Positions 1 through 5,572 of a stretch of DNA of 8,769 nt are shown here, piece by piece. The position numbers were made by a program, and so were the translations under genes. The number at the start of each line of letters is the position of its first letter. Within the stretch, counting starts at the first letter, position 1. This stretch comes from an uncultured Coprococcus sp. GTDB taxonomy: Bacteria > Bacillota > Clostridia > Lachnospirales > Lachnospiraceae. The DNA is taken from positions 1 through 8,769 of the forward strand of contig URJI01000104.1 of the NCBI GenBank assembly GCA_900548215.1, given 5' to 3'. The notes under the pieces were generated by a model. It had not been told where the DNA came from, did no database searches, and saw only the letters and a list, made by a program, of their open reading frames with translations.

Positions 1-2
1 AG

Positions 3-683
3 AAATTCATGGATCTTGATAGTCTGGGGGACAGGCTGATAAAGAAAAAGATTGTATCAGGTGAGTTCATGGTGAAGGATCTTGGATGGTTCAGACTGTC
101 ATTTATATCGATAGATGTTGACGAGGACGGACGTCCTTTAAAAGTCATATTTACTACCAGAAACATAGATGAAGATAAGAAACGGGAGCAGAAGCTGATA
201 AGACGGTCTTATACAGATGAGCTCACAAAATGTTATAACAGGAGCGCATATATAGATGATGTCAGGGAGCTGCCGGGAGATTCTGTATATGTGTATGTGT
301 CCATGGATGTAAATGGGCTTAAATTAGTGAATGATACCCTGGGACATGCGGCTGGAGATGAACTGCTTCAGGGTGCTGCCGAGTGTATGGAGCAGTGTTT
401 TGGAAACTATGGTAAGGTGTACAGGATGGGCGGTGATGAATTTGTAGCCATCATATTTGTAAATACCAGGAGGCTGAAGAGAGTGCGGCAGGAGTTTGAT
501 GACGTTGTGGGTGGATGGTCCGGACAGCTGGTGAAGTCCATATCGATATCATGTGGCTATGTGTCAAGTGATGAGAAGGACTGGGAGTCATTTGACGAGA
601 TAGTAAAGGCTGCAGATGAGAGAATGTACGAGAATAAGGCGGCATATTACAGGCAGAAGGGCGTCGACAGAAGGTATCACTAG
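3..683 (+). CDS. PAS-GGDEF diguanylate cyclase, 3' part (5' end outside window)
   Basis: The frame is open from the first bases, so the ATG at 9 is probably internal and the gene starts upstream. Counting from that ATG, residues about 27-65 (WFRLSFISIDVDEDGRP, then DEDKKREQKL) look like the last strands of a PAS sensor domain and its linker helix. The GGDEF domain starts at about residue 68 with DELTKCYNR. It has the substrate/metal segment MDVNGLKLVNDTLGHAAGDE (residues 99-118) and the signature GGDEF at 141-145. Such enzymes make cyclic di-GMP from two GTP, and the catalytic motif is intact. The RxxD inhibitory site expected at 132-135 reads GNYG, so product feedback through that site is not expected. 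The stop is followed by a strong terminator, so this is the last gene of its transcript. Domain assignment is firm; the sensed signal is unknown. Confidence 0.93.
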   Translation, partial: KFMDLDSLGDRLIKKKIVSGEFMVKDLGWFRLSFISIDVDEDGRPLKVIFTTRNIDEDKKREQKLIRRSYTDELTKCYNRSAYIDDVRELPGDSVYVYVSMDVNGLKLVNDTLGHAAGDELLQGAAECMEQCFGNYGKVYRMGGDEFVAIIFVNTRRLKRVRQEFDDVVGGWSGQLVKSISISCGYVSSDEKDWESFDEIVKAADERMYENKAAYYRQKGVDRRYH

Positions 684-716
684 AGTACATATGCAATATA
701 GAGTTATACAAAACGG

Positions 717-752
717 GTGGAATGATAAAAATTTTATCATTCCACTTTTTTT
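717..752 (+). terminator. Rho-independent terminator after the GGDEF gene
   Basis: A perfect 13-bp stem (GTGGAATGATAAA at 717-729 pairing with 733-745) with a 3-base loop is followed by seven T (746-752). It isolates the diguanylate cyclase gene from the ohyA leader. Confidence 0.95.
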
Positions 753-869
753 GTAAATATGAAATAAAAATTGGGCAAGCTATTATAGGGACATGAGATA
801 GAAATAGACAAATATATTATATGCGACAGATCAAATTCGGAGCTGTCACATATGCTTATATTTTGATGT
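753..869 (+). other. AT-rich intergenic stretch upstream of the ohyA leader repeats
   Basis: This stretch must contain the promoter for the mini-ORFs and ohyA, because a terminator lies just before it and the repeats just after. Several -10-like hexamers are visible (TATTAT at 815-820, TATATT at 857-862), but none has a convincing -35 box at 16-18 bp. No gene or recognised riboswitch is seen. The promoter is inferred, not located. Confidence 0.4.
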
Positions 870-884
870 GAAAGAGGAGGTGCT

Positions 885-938
885 ATGTGCCCTGTGGGCA
901 CATATTGGAATGCACCGACGAACTGCCGCCGACCGTAA
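885..938 (+). CDS. 17-residue mini-ORF, copy 1 (possible leader peptide)
   Basis: A full AGGAGG (875-880) is followed after four bases by ATG at 885 and a 17-codon frame ending in TAA at 936-938. The product is MCPVGTYWNAPTNCRRP. It has cysteines at positions 2 and 14, a Trp at 8, and a basic RRP end. I do not recognise it as a known peptide family. Support for translation is the strong ribosome binding site and the second copy with the same frame, start and stop. Against it, the spacing is short, and a 9-bp hairpin starting one base before the ATG would hide the start codon. It could act as a leader ORF controlling ohyA, a small functional peptide, or be a chance ORF in a repeat. Confidence 0.4.
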   Translation: MCPVGTYWNAPTNCRRP

Positions 939-970
939 GGGAGGGGGCGATACAAGAAAGAGGAGGTGCT

Positions 971-1024
971 ATGTGCCCTGCGGGCACATATTGGAATGCA
1001 CCGACGAACTGCCGCCGACCGTAA
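971..1024 (+). CDS. 17-residue mini-ORF, copy 2 (possible leader peptide)
   Basis: Second copy of the mini-ORF, with AGGAGG at 961-966, ATG at 971 and TAA at 1022-1024. The product MCPAGTYWNAPTNCRRP differs from copy 1 only by Ala for Val at position 4. The stop is 33 bases before the ohyA start, so ribosomes ending here would release close to the ohyA ribosome binding site at 1043-1050, and translational coupling is possible. The start codon is again inside a 9-bp hairpin (970-990). The function is unknown. The alternative is a non-coding repeat. Confidence 0.4.
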   Translation: MCPAGTYWNAPTNCRRP

Positions 1025-1057
1025 GGGAGGGGGCGATACAAGAAAGGAGAATTGCTT

Positions 1058-3022
1058 ATGTCAAAGAAGAAATTGGGAATCAGAATCGCAGCGGTGGCAG
1101 CAGCCGGCGCAGGAGCAGCAGCTCTCACAGTTAAAAATCATAATAAGGCAAAAGTTCAGAAGGAGAAGGCTGCGGCTGAACATGCTGAGTACCGCAATAC
1201 GGAGCGCGGAAAGCATGAGAAGAACAGTAAGGGAATCTATTATACAAATGGAAACTATGAGGCATTTGCCAGACCGAGAAAGCCGGAGGGCGTGGATGAC
1301 AAGAACGCATATATAGTGGGAAGTGGTCTTGCATCACTGGCAGCAGCTTGTTTCCTTGTACGTGACGGACAGATGCCGGGCTCACACATCCATATTCTTG
1401 AGGCTATGGATATAGCGGGCGGTGCGTGCGATGGAATATTTGATCCTGCCAGAGGCTACGTCATGAGAGGTGGACGTGAGATGGAGAACCATTTCGAGTG
1501 CCTGTGGGATCTGTTCAGAAGTATACCTTCCATAGAGACACCGGGGGTATCGGTTCTTGACGAGTATTACTGGCTGAACAAGGAGGATCCAAATTATTCA
1601 CTGTGCAGAGCAACAGTGAACAGAGGCAAGGATGCCCACACAGATGGCAAATTCAATCTGAGCCAGAAGGGCTGTATGGAGATCATGAAGCTCTTCATGA
1701 CAAGGGATGAGGATCTGTATGACAAGACGATAGAGAATGTATTCGACGATGAGGTATTTGATTCAACATTCTGGCTGTACTGGAGGACGATGTTCGCATT
1801 TGAGAACTGGCACAGTGCACTGGAGATGAAACTCTACTTCCAGAGATTCATACATCACATCTCAGGACTTCCGGATTTCTCAGCACTCAAGTTCACAAAG
1901 TACAACCAGTATGAGTCGCTGATCCTTCCTATGGTGAAGTATCTTGAGGATGCGGGCGTGACATTCCAGTACAATACGGAGGTCACAAATGTCATATTTG
2001 ATATGAGAGACGGCAAGAAGATAGCAAAGACCATCGAGTGCAGGGTAAATGGAGCTGAGAAGGGTATTCCGCTCACTGAGAACGATCTTGTATTTGTCAC
2101 AAATGGAAGCTGCACGGAGGGGACTATCTACGGCGATCAGAACCATGCGCCAAATGGTGATGCAGAGGTGAGAACAAGCGGCTGCTGGAGCCTGTGGAAG
2201 AACATAGCCGCGCAGGATCCTTCATTTGGCCATCCGGAGAAGTTCTGCTCTGATATATCAAAGACAAACTGGGAGTCAGCCACAGTTACAACGCTTGACG
2301 ACAAAATCATCCCATACATCGTGGATATCTGCAAGCGTGACCCTAGAACCGGAAAGGTTGTCACGGGTGGTATTGTGAGCTGTCAGGATTCAAGCTGGCT
2401 GATGAGCTGGACCATCAACAGACAGGGACAGTTCAAGACCCAGGACAAGGATAAGGTGTGTGTATGGGTATATGGCCTGTTCACAGATGTTCCGGGCGAT
2501 TATATCAAGAAGCCTATGAAGGACTGCACAGGTAAGGAGATCACGGAGGAGTGGCTGTATCACCTTGGGGTTCCAGAGGATGAGATCGAGGAACTGGCGA
2601 CAAACAGCGCAGTCTGTGTGCCAACTATGATGCCGTATATCACCGCGTTCTTCATGCCTAGAGCAAAGGGTGACAGACCGGACGTAATTCCGGACGGATG
2701 TACCAACTTTGCATTCCTTGGACAGTTCGCCGACACTCCTCGAGACACAGTGTTCACCACAGAGTATTCCGTCAGAACTGCCATGGAGGCGGTGTATGGA
2801 CTACTCGGTGTGGACAGAGGTGTTCCTGAAGTTTGGGGAAGTGTGTACGATATCCGTGAACTGCTGGACAGCAGCGTGAAACTCATGGATGGCAAATCTC
2901 CGCTTGAGATAAATCTCGGACCACTGAACAAGCTCAAGAGACCTATACTGAAGAAGATCCAGGGCACGGTGATCGAGAAGGTGCTGAGAGACCACGACAT
3001 CATCAAAGAGGGTATGCTGTAG
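1058..3022 (+). CDS. ohyA: Oleate hydratase (MCRA family, FAD-dependent)
   Basis: This 654-residue enzyme adds water to the cis-9 double bond of oleic or related fatty acids, giving 10-hydroxystearate-type products (EC 4.2.1.53). In gut bacteria this is usually linked to fatty acid detoxification. ATG 1058 is preferred over the upstream TTG at 1052 because AAAGGAGA (1043-1050) is well placed for it. The FAD-binding Rossmann motif YIVGSGLASLAAA is at 85-97, followed by EAMDIAGGACDG. RGGREMENHFECLWDLF (137-153) and HHISGLPD/KFTKYNQYES (266-287) are family signatures. Glu141 and Tyr260 are 119 apart, exactly as the catalytic Glu122/Tyr241 of the Elizabethkingia enzyme, so the enzyme should be active. 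Residues 1-60 are an extension: lysines, an Ala/Gly-rich hydrophobic segment (about 8-25), then a charged linker. Family members usually start near YYTNGNYEAFARP, here residue 61. The extension may anchor the enzyme to the membrane. Confidence 0.96.
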   Translation: MSKKKLGIRIAAVAAAGAGAAALTVKNHNKAKVQKEKAAAEHAEYRNTERGKHEKNSKGIYYTNGNYEAFARPRKPEGVDDKNAYIVGSGLASLAAACFLVRDGQMPGSHIHILEAMDIAGGACDGIFDPARGYVMRGGREMENHFECLWDLFRSIPSIETPGVSVLDEYYWLNKEDPNYSLCRATVNRGKDAHTDGKFNLSQKGCMEIMKLFMTRDEDLYDKTIENVFDDEVFDSTFWLYWRTMFAFENWHSALEMKLYFQRFIHHISGLPDFSALKFTKYNQYESLILPMVKYLEDAGVTFQYNTEVTNVIFDMRDGKKIAKTIECRVNGAEKGIPLTENDLVFVTNGSCTEGTIYGDQNHAPNGDAEVRTSGCWSLWKNIAAQDPSFGHPEKFCSDISKTNWESATVTTLDDKIIPYIVDICKRDPRTGKVVTGGIVSCQDSSWLMSWTINRQGQFKTQDKDKVCVWVYGLFTDVPGDYIKKPMKDCTGKEITEEWLYHLGVPEDEIEELATNSAVCVPTMMPYITAFFMPRAKGDRPDVIPDGCTNFAFLGQFADTPRDTVFTTEYSVRTAMEAVYGLLGVDRGVPEVWGSVYDIRELLDSSVKLMDGKSPLEINLGPLNKLKRPILKKIQGTVIEKVLRDHDIIKEGML

Positions 3023-3047
3023 GTTGAAGTTAATATAGAGTAATAAG

Positions 3048-3090
3048 AAAGTTCCATGTGTCTGCACGGTGCAGATGCATGGAACTTTTT
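3048..3090 (+). terminator. Rho-independent terminator after ohyA
   Basis: AAAGTTCCATG (3048-3058) pairs with CATGGAACTTT (3078-3088). Inside, TCTGC pairs with GCAGA (3061-3075), and the run of T at 3086-3090 completes the terminator, 25 bases after the ohyA stop. Confidence 0.92.
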
Positions 3091-3102
3091 ATGTGGTGAA
3101 GA

Positions 3103-3141
3103 CAGTGGGGACGGAGGGACCTGTCCCCTCCGTCCCCACTG
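3103..3141. repeat. REP-like GC-rich perfect palindrome
   Basis: CAGTGGGGACGGAGGG (3103-3118) and its exact reverse complement (3126-3141) flank a 7-base loop. It is not followed by a T run and lies after a complete terminator, so it is not needed for termination. The GGGGACGG/CCGTCCCC style matches small palindromes scattered in many Firmicute genomes and mobilised by RAYT-type (IS200-like) transposases. That identity is inferred from style only. It sits 9 bases before the -35 box of the Nudix promoter. Confidence 0.7.
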
Positions 3142-3150
3142 GAAAATAAA

Positions 3151-3179
3151 TTGACTTTTCCCGTGTATAAAAATATACT
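3151..3179 (+). promoter_or_regulatory. Sigma-A type promoter for the Nudix gene
   Basis: TTGACT (3151-3156) and TATACT (3174-3179) are each 5/6 matches to consensus with an ideal 17-bp spacer. The predicted transcript would start near 3186, leaving a leader of about 35 bases before the ATG at 3221. Confidence 0.8.
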
Positions 3180-3220
3180 TTTGGATATTGAATAAGAAGG
3201 GACGTTCCTGGGAGGTTAAT

Positions 3221-3682
3221 ATGAAGATGACAACACTTTGTTACATAGAGAAAGATGGAAGATACCTGATGCTCCACAGGACAAAGAAGGAGAAGGACAT
3301 TAATAAAGGCAAATGGATCGGTGTAGGTGGACATGCCGAGGAGGGTGAGAGCCCTGAGGACTGCCTTCTGAGGGAGATAAAGGAGGAGACGGGACTTACG
3401 CTTACATCGTATAGATTCAGAGGGCTGGTGACATTTATCAGCAATGAGTGTGAGAATGAGCTTATGTGCCTGTTCACCGCAGATGGATTTGATGGGGAAG
3501 TTCAGATATGCGATGAGGGGGATCTTCAATGGATAGATAAAGAGATCGTGCCAACACTTCCGACGTGGAGCGGGGATGCGATATTCCTGAAATTGCTGCT
3601 TGAAGGGGAGGAGAGATTTTTCTCACTCAAGCTCGTATATGAGGGAAGCGGGCTGGTGGAGCACAGGCTGGAATTCTATTGA
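3221..3682 (+). CDS. Nudix hydrolase (MutT-like, possible 8-oxo-dGTP diphosphatase)
   Basis: The product is 153 residues, typical for a single-domain Nudix enzyme. ATG 3221 is chosen over the TTG at 3188 because GGAGG at 3211-3215 is five bases upstream. The Nudix box is complete at residues 37-59: G-x5-E-x7-REIKEETGL, with the metal-binding REIKEE part at 51-56. The preceding KGKWIGVGGH segment is typical of MutT/8-oxo-dGTP hydrolases, and the C-terminal part has the aromatic, acidic pattern (LQWIDKEIVPTLPTWSGD) seen in that group. Such enzymes hydrolyse nucleoside diphosphates linked to another group, often to cleanse oxidised nucleotides; the exact substrate cannot be read here. It has its own promoter and no clear terminator, and is probably monocistronic. 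Confidence 0.93.
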   Translation: MKMTTLCYIEKDGRYLMLHRTKKEKDINKGKWIGVGGHAEEGESPEDCLLREIKEETGLTLTSYRFRGLVTFISNECENELMCLFTADGFDGEVQICDEGDLQWIDKEIVPTLPTWSGDAIFLKLLLEGEERFFSLKLVYEGSGLVEHRLEFY

Positions 3683-3743
3683 TAATGAATATGTGATATA
3701 GTGAAGGGGAATATAATCGCGAAAAACAGCACTGGGATTTATA

Positions 3744-3932
3744 GTGTCTTGCATGGGATGGGGAATAATTCCCCTTCTTGGAGATGATGTACATGTCATA
3801 AGTGTACCGAGAATTGTGCTTAGCCTATTGGGCATTATGGGAATAGTCGCGATGGTAAAGAGCGTGAAGGATTATATAGCGGTGAAGAATGGCAAAGCAC
3901 CTGAAGTGCAGGATCACAGCAGATCTTCGTAG
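3744..3932 (+). CDS. Small membrane protein or gene remnant
   Basis: The open frame runs from 3717 to the TAG at 3930-3932, with only a GTG (3744) or an internal ATG (3753) as possible starts. Neither has a good ribosome binding site. The translation has a hydrophobic stretch (GWGIIPLLGDD), then a clear membrane helix (RIVLSLLGIMGIVAMVKSV), then a basic tail. After the TAG the same frame continues without a break (YQYEANARMAMPW), which suggests a nonsense mutation in a once longer gene. The helix resembles ILSLLGLVGAICLL in the four-helix protein downstream, so it may be a decayed relative; this is a weak similarity by eye. No known family is recognised. It is more likely a remnant than a working gene. 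Confidence 0.3.
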   Translation: MSCMGWGIIPLLGDDVHVISVPRIVLSLLGIMGIVAMVKSVKDYIAVKNGKAPEVQDHSRSS

Positions 3933-4152
3933 TACCAGTATGAGGCAAATGCGCGTATGGCGATGCCTTGGGATGGAAATGGTGCAATGGACAATCCAAT
4001 CACGGATTTCTACAGAGAACATAAAGAAGGCATAGACACGACCATAAGAACTGTACAAAAGGGCAGGAATATTTCTGGCAGTTGGAATATTTGTGATAGT
4101 AAAAGGAACGTCCCCACAAATGGAGGAACAAAATGGAATGCAAAAGATTTGA
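3933..4152 (+). pseudogene. Frameshifted continuation of the membrane-protein remnant
   Basis: In the same frame as the preceding fragment, beyond its TAG, the translation continues with YQYEANARMAMPW and a charged stretch (DNPITDFYREHKEGIDTT). At about 4048 the membrane-like coding signal moves to the next frame, which reads LYKRAGIFLAVGIFVIVKG, a good transmembrane helix, and stops at 4150-4152. An in-frame stop plus a frameshift in a hydrophobic protein fits a pseudogene. No family is identified, and the join is inferred from composition only. Confidence 0.3.
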
Positions 4153-4302
4153 CAATACGATAATTGCAAGGATTGACAAGGGTGAGGAGATATTGGAGCA
4201 ACTGAAGGTGATTGCTGTCAATGAGAATATTATGCACATCTCCATATGAGTGCTGGAAATGAGAAGGGTGAAGTGTTTGGTGGGCATTTGAACAGAGCTT
4301 AG
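4133..4302 (+). pseudogene. Remnant of a PPC/DUF296 DNA-binding protein gene
   Basis: A good ribosome binding site (GGAGG 4122-4126) precedes ATG 4133. The frame reads MECKRFDNTIIARIDKGEEI and then LEQLKVIAVNENI, which fits the start of PPC (plants and prokaryotes conserved, DUF296) proteins. It stops at 4247-4249. In another frame, from 4246, MSAGNEKGEVFGGHLNRA follows and ends at TAG 4300-4302; this matches the conserved C-terminal part with its GGHL motif. The roughly 50 residues normally between these two parts are missing, the frame changes near 4240, and the C-terminal end is lost. It is therefore an internally deleted, frameshifted gene. The N-terminal 38-codon ORF could still be translated but would lack the fold. 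Family assignment is from memory of the family pattern. Confidence 0.65.
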
Positions 4303-4374
4303 TATATTTACGTTTGAATAAAGTTGAACAGTTTGAGAAATCGGCACATAAAGATAATGAATGGAGGATTATAT

Positions 4375-5328
4375 ATGACTTACAAAAAGAATGTTTCAAA
4401 TATGGTGATTGCCATCGTGTGTGTCGTATTGTTTGTTGTGACTGCGTTTTATTGTGTGCCGAGATTCTCGCTGCTTTCATCGAATGCATTGCCGGCAACG
4501 GTTGCGAGTGATGACAAGCATGGGACAAGCGGCTATGCAATATTGAAAGTAGATGGAGCCAGAGAGGATGGAGGAACGATATTCTTCCACTATTATTATC
4601 CCGAAAACAAGTCACATCTAAAACAGGATGAAAAGGTGCTGGTAAGTGGGAACATCACGTTTATGGATGAATCGACAGAACAGGGAGTGAATGCAGACCT
4701 GATTATCGGAACAAAGACACCGGTGCTTATATGTTTGATTTTATCATTGCTGGGGTTGGTTGGCGCAATCTGCCTGTTGCCATCAGCAATTCGCAATTTC
4801 CGTAGTAAACCATGGAGTCGTGATGAGGAGATAGAAACGAAGAGCAAATCGGTGAATGCATTCTATACGGCTGAGATTTTGGCACTTGTAGTTGCTTTGA
4901 TTTTCTTTCTGGCGGGTATGACGCAGGTGGTCGGATATGCCTGCGCGAAGAATCATACAACAGGAACTGTAACATATCAAAGTTCTCGGATGAGCTCCAA
5001 TCATGTCAAGGTATATAGCGGAAATGATGTCAGAAATCACAAATCACTTTATGGGAAAGGCATTCGGTCAACTTATACGGTGCTGCAGATTAAGGCGGAT
5101 TCACCGGTCAATGGTGCCGATGTGTTTTGGTATGAGGGAAATTGCATCATTCTGGGCAGTAAGAATGTTTATATAGGCTATAATGATAATTCCATGTCGG
5201 TCTTATCACAGTTTGAACTGGTGATGACGCTCATAAGCGGTGCATTTTTATTATTCCATGCAGTTTCAGCACGGTTGCTCAGTAAGAAAAATCCATATGG
5301 AGGGAAGCTTTTCTGGTTTTTTAAATAA
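4375..5328 (+). CDS. Four-helix membrane protein of unknown function
   Basis: The product is 317 residues. ATG 4375 is chosen over the TTG at 4324 because GGAGG (4363-4367) lies seven bases upstream and the N-terminus then reads MTYKKN followed by a helix. Predicted membrane helices are at about 10-28, 115-135, 166-188 and 280-299. Two extracytoplasmic segments of similar size (about 40-112 and 190-278) are separated by a charged cytoplasmic loop (141-160). Both are rich in Tyr, Gly and beta-type sequence, so the protein may be an internal duplication of helix-domain-helix. The layout is reminiscent of DUF3592-type membrane proteins, but I see no diagnostic motif and give no function. A weak promoter candidate (TTGAAC 4324-4329, CATAAA 4347-4352) lies upstream and a terminator follows, so it is probably transcribed alone. 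Confidence 0.8.
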   Translation: MTYKKNVSNMVIAIVCVVLFVVTAFYCVPRFSLLSSNALPATVASDDKHGTSGYAILKVDGAREDGGTIFFHYYYPENKSHLKQDEKVLVSGNITFMDESTEQGVNADLIIGTKTPVLICLILSLLGLVGAICLLPSAIRNFRSKPWSRDEEIETKSKSVNAFYTAEILALVVALIFFLAGMTQVVGYACAKNHTTGTVTYQSSRMSSNHVKVYSGNDVRNHKSLYGKGIRSTYTVLQIKADSPVNGADVFWYEGNCIILGSKNVYIGYNDNSMSVLSQFELVMTLISGAFLLFHAVSARLLSKKNPYGGKLFWFFK

Positions 5329-5344
5329 TGTAGAATTGTGCGAT

Positions 5345-5380
5345 AGAAGTCCGGGAACACCCGGACTTCTTCTTATTTTG
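5345..5380 (+). terminator. Rho-independent terminator after the membrane protein gene
   Basis: A perfect 11-bp stem, AGAAGTCCGGG (5345-5355) with 5360-5370, closes a 4-base loop and is followed by TCTTATTTTG. It lies 16 bases after the stop codon. Confidence 0.88.
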
Positions 5381-5421
5381 ATAGAATCGACATGTGTGGC
5401 TATTAAAAACGTAACAAATTT

Positions 5422-5451
5422 ATGACCAGTAATGGAAAAATGTGATATCAT
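5422..5451 (+). promoter_or_regulatory. Candidate promoter upstream of the ATPase gene
   Basis: ATGACC (5422-5427), an 18-bp spacer and an extended -10 (TGATATCAT, 5443-5451) form a plausible but imperfect promoter. A second extended -10, TGATATACT at 5541-5549, lies nearer the gene without a clear -35 box. The two share the 13-mer AAAAATGTGATAT. Confidence 0.35.
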
Positions 5452-5458
5452 AGCGATA

Positions 5459-5508
5459 CAAGGTCGGAAAAAATGCAAAGACAAGGCCAACAAGGTCAGA
5501 AAAAGTGC
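5459..5508. repeat. Pair of 18-bp direct repeats upstream of the ATPase gene
   Basis: CAAGGTCGGAAAAAATGC (5459-5476) and CAAGGTCAGAAAAAGTGC (5491-5508) match at 16 of 18 positions with a 32-base period. A related CAAGGCC lies between them at 5482-5488. The position between the two -10-like elements would suit operator sites, but no regulator is identified. Confidence 0.5.
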
Positions 5509-5572
5509 TGAAACAATGCTAGAATAGACCATAAAAAATGTGATATACTATCAGAAAAAGGATGGTGTGATA

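Larger units (their letters stand above)
870..1041 (+). repeat. Two tandem 86-bp repeats, each with RBS, mini-ORF and hairpin
   Basis: Unit 1 is 870-955 and unit 2 is 956-1041. They differ at one base only (T895 versus C981). Each begins GAAAGAGGAGG, and the same GAAAG recurs at 1042-1046 as part of the ohyA ribosome binding site, so the duplication probably occurred between these short matches. Inside each unit TATGTGCCC pairs with GGGCACATA across a 3-base loop (884-904 and 970-990), a 9-bp hairpin that includes the ATG of the mini-ORF. The unit length (86) is not a multiple of three, so the array does not encode one repeat protein. The unit could be a translated leader, a structured RNA element, or a dispersed intergenic repeat. 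The near-identity suggests a recent duplication or conversion. Confidence 0.9.

Noticed and set aside
870..1041. Repeats considered as a CRISPR array
   Set aside because: The units are adjacent 86-bp copies with no unique spacers and there are no cas genes in the window.
868..1134. 88-codon frame running through both repeat units
   Set aside because: It crosses repeats whose 86-bp length breaks the frame, gives two unrelated translations of the same repeat, has no proper ribosome binding site, and overlaps the ohyA start.
2560..3057. Minus-strand open frame of 165 codons opposite the ohyA 3' end
   Set aside because: It is Ser-rich, lies wholly opposite conserved ohyA coding sequence and the terminator, and has no recognisable domain.
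3089..3529. Minus-strand open frame of 146 codons opposite the Nudix gene
   Set aside because: It runs through the palindrome and promoter and opposite the conserved Nudix box, so it is a shadow.
3760..3774. GGGGAAT-A-ATTCCCC dyad
   Set aside because: The dyad is short, lies inside the membrane-protein remnant frame, has no T run and no promoter around it; it could be chance.
4314..4511. Plus-strand 65-codon frame overlapping the membrane protein start
   Set aside because: It starts at a TTG with no ribosome binding site and overlaps in another frame the better-supported gene at 4375.
4010..4615. Long open frame on the minus strand (201 codons)
   Set aside because: It crosses the pseudogene region and the start of the well-supported membrane protein gene, has a His/Ser-rich composition typical of antisense frames, and has no ribosome binding site or family motif.
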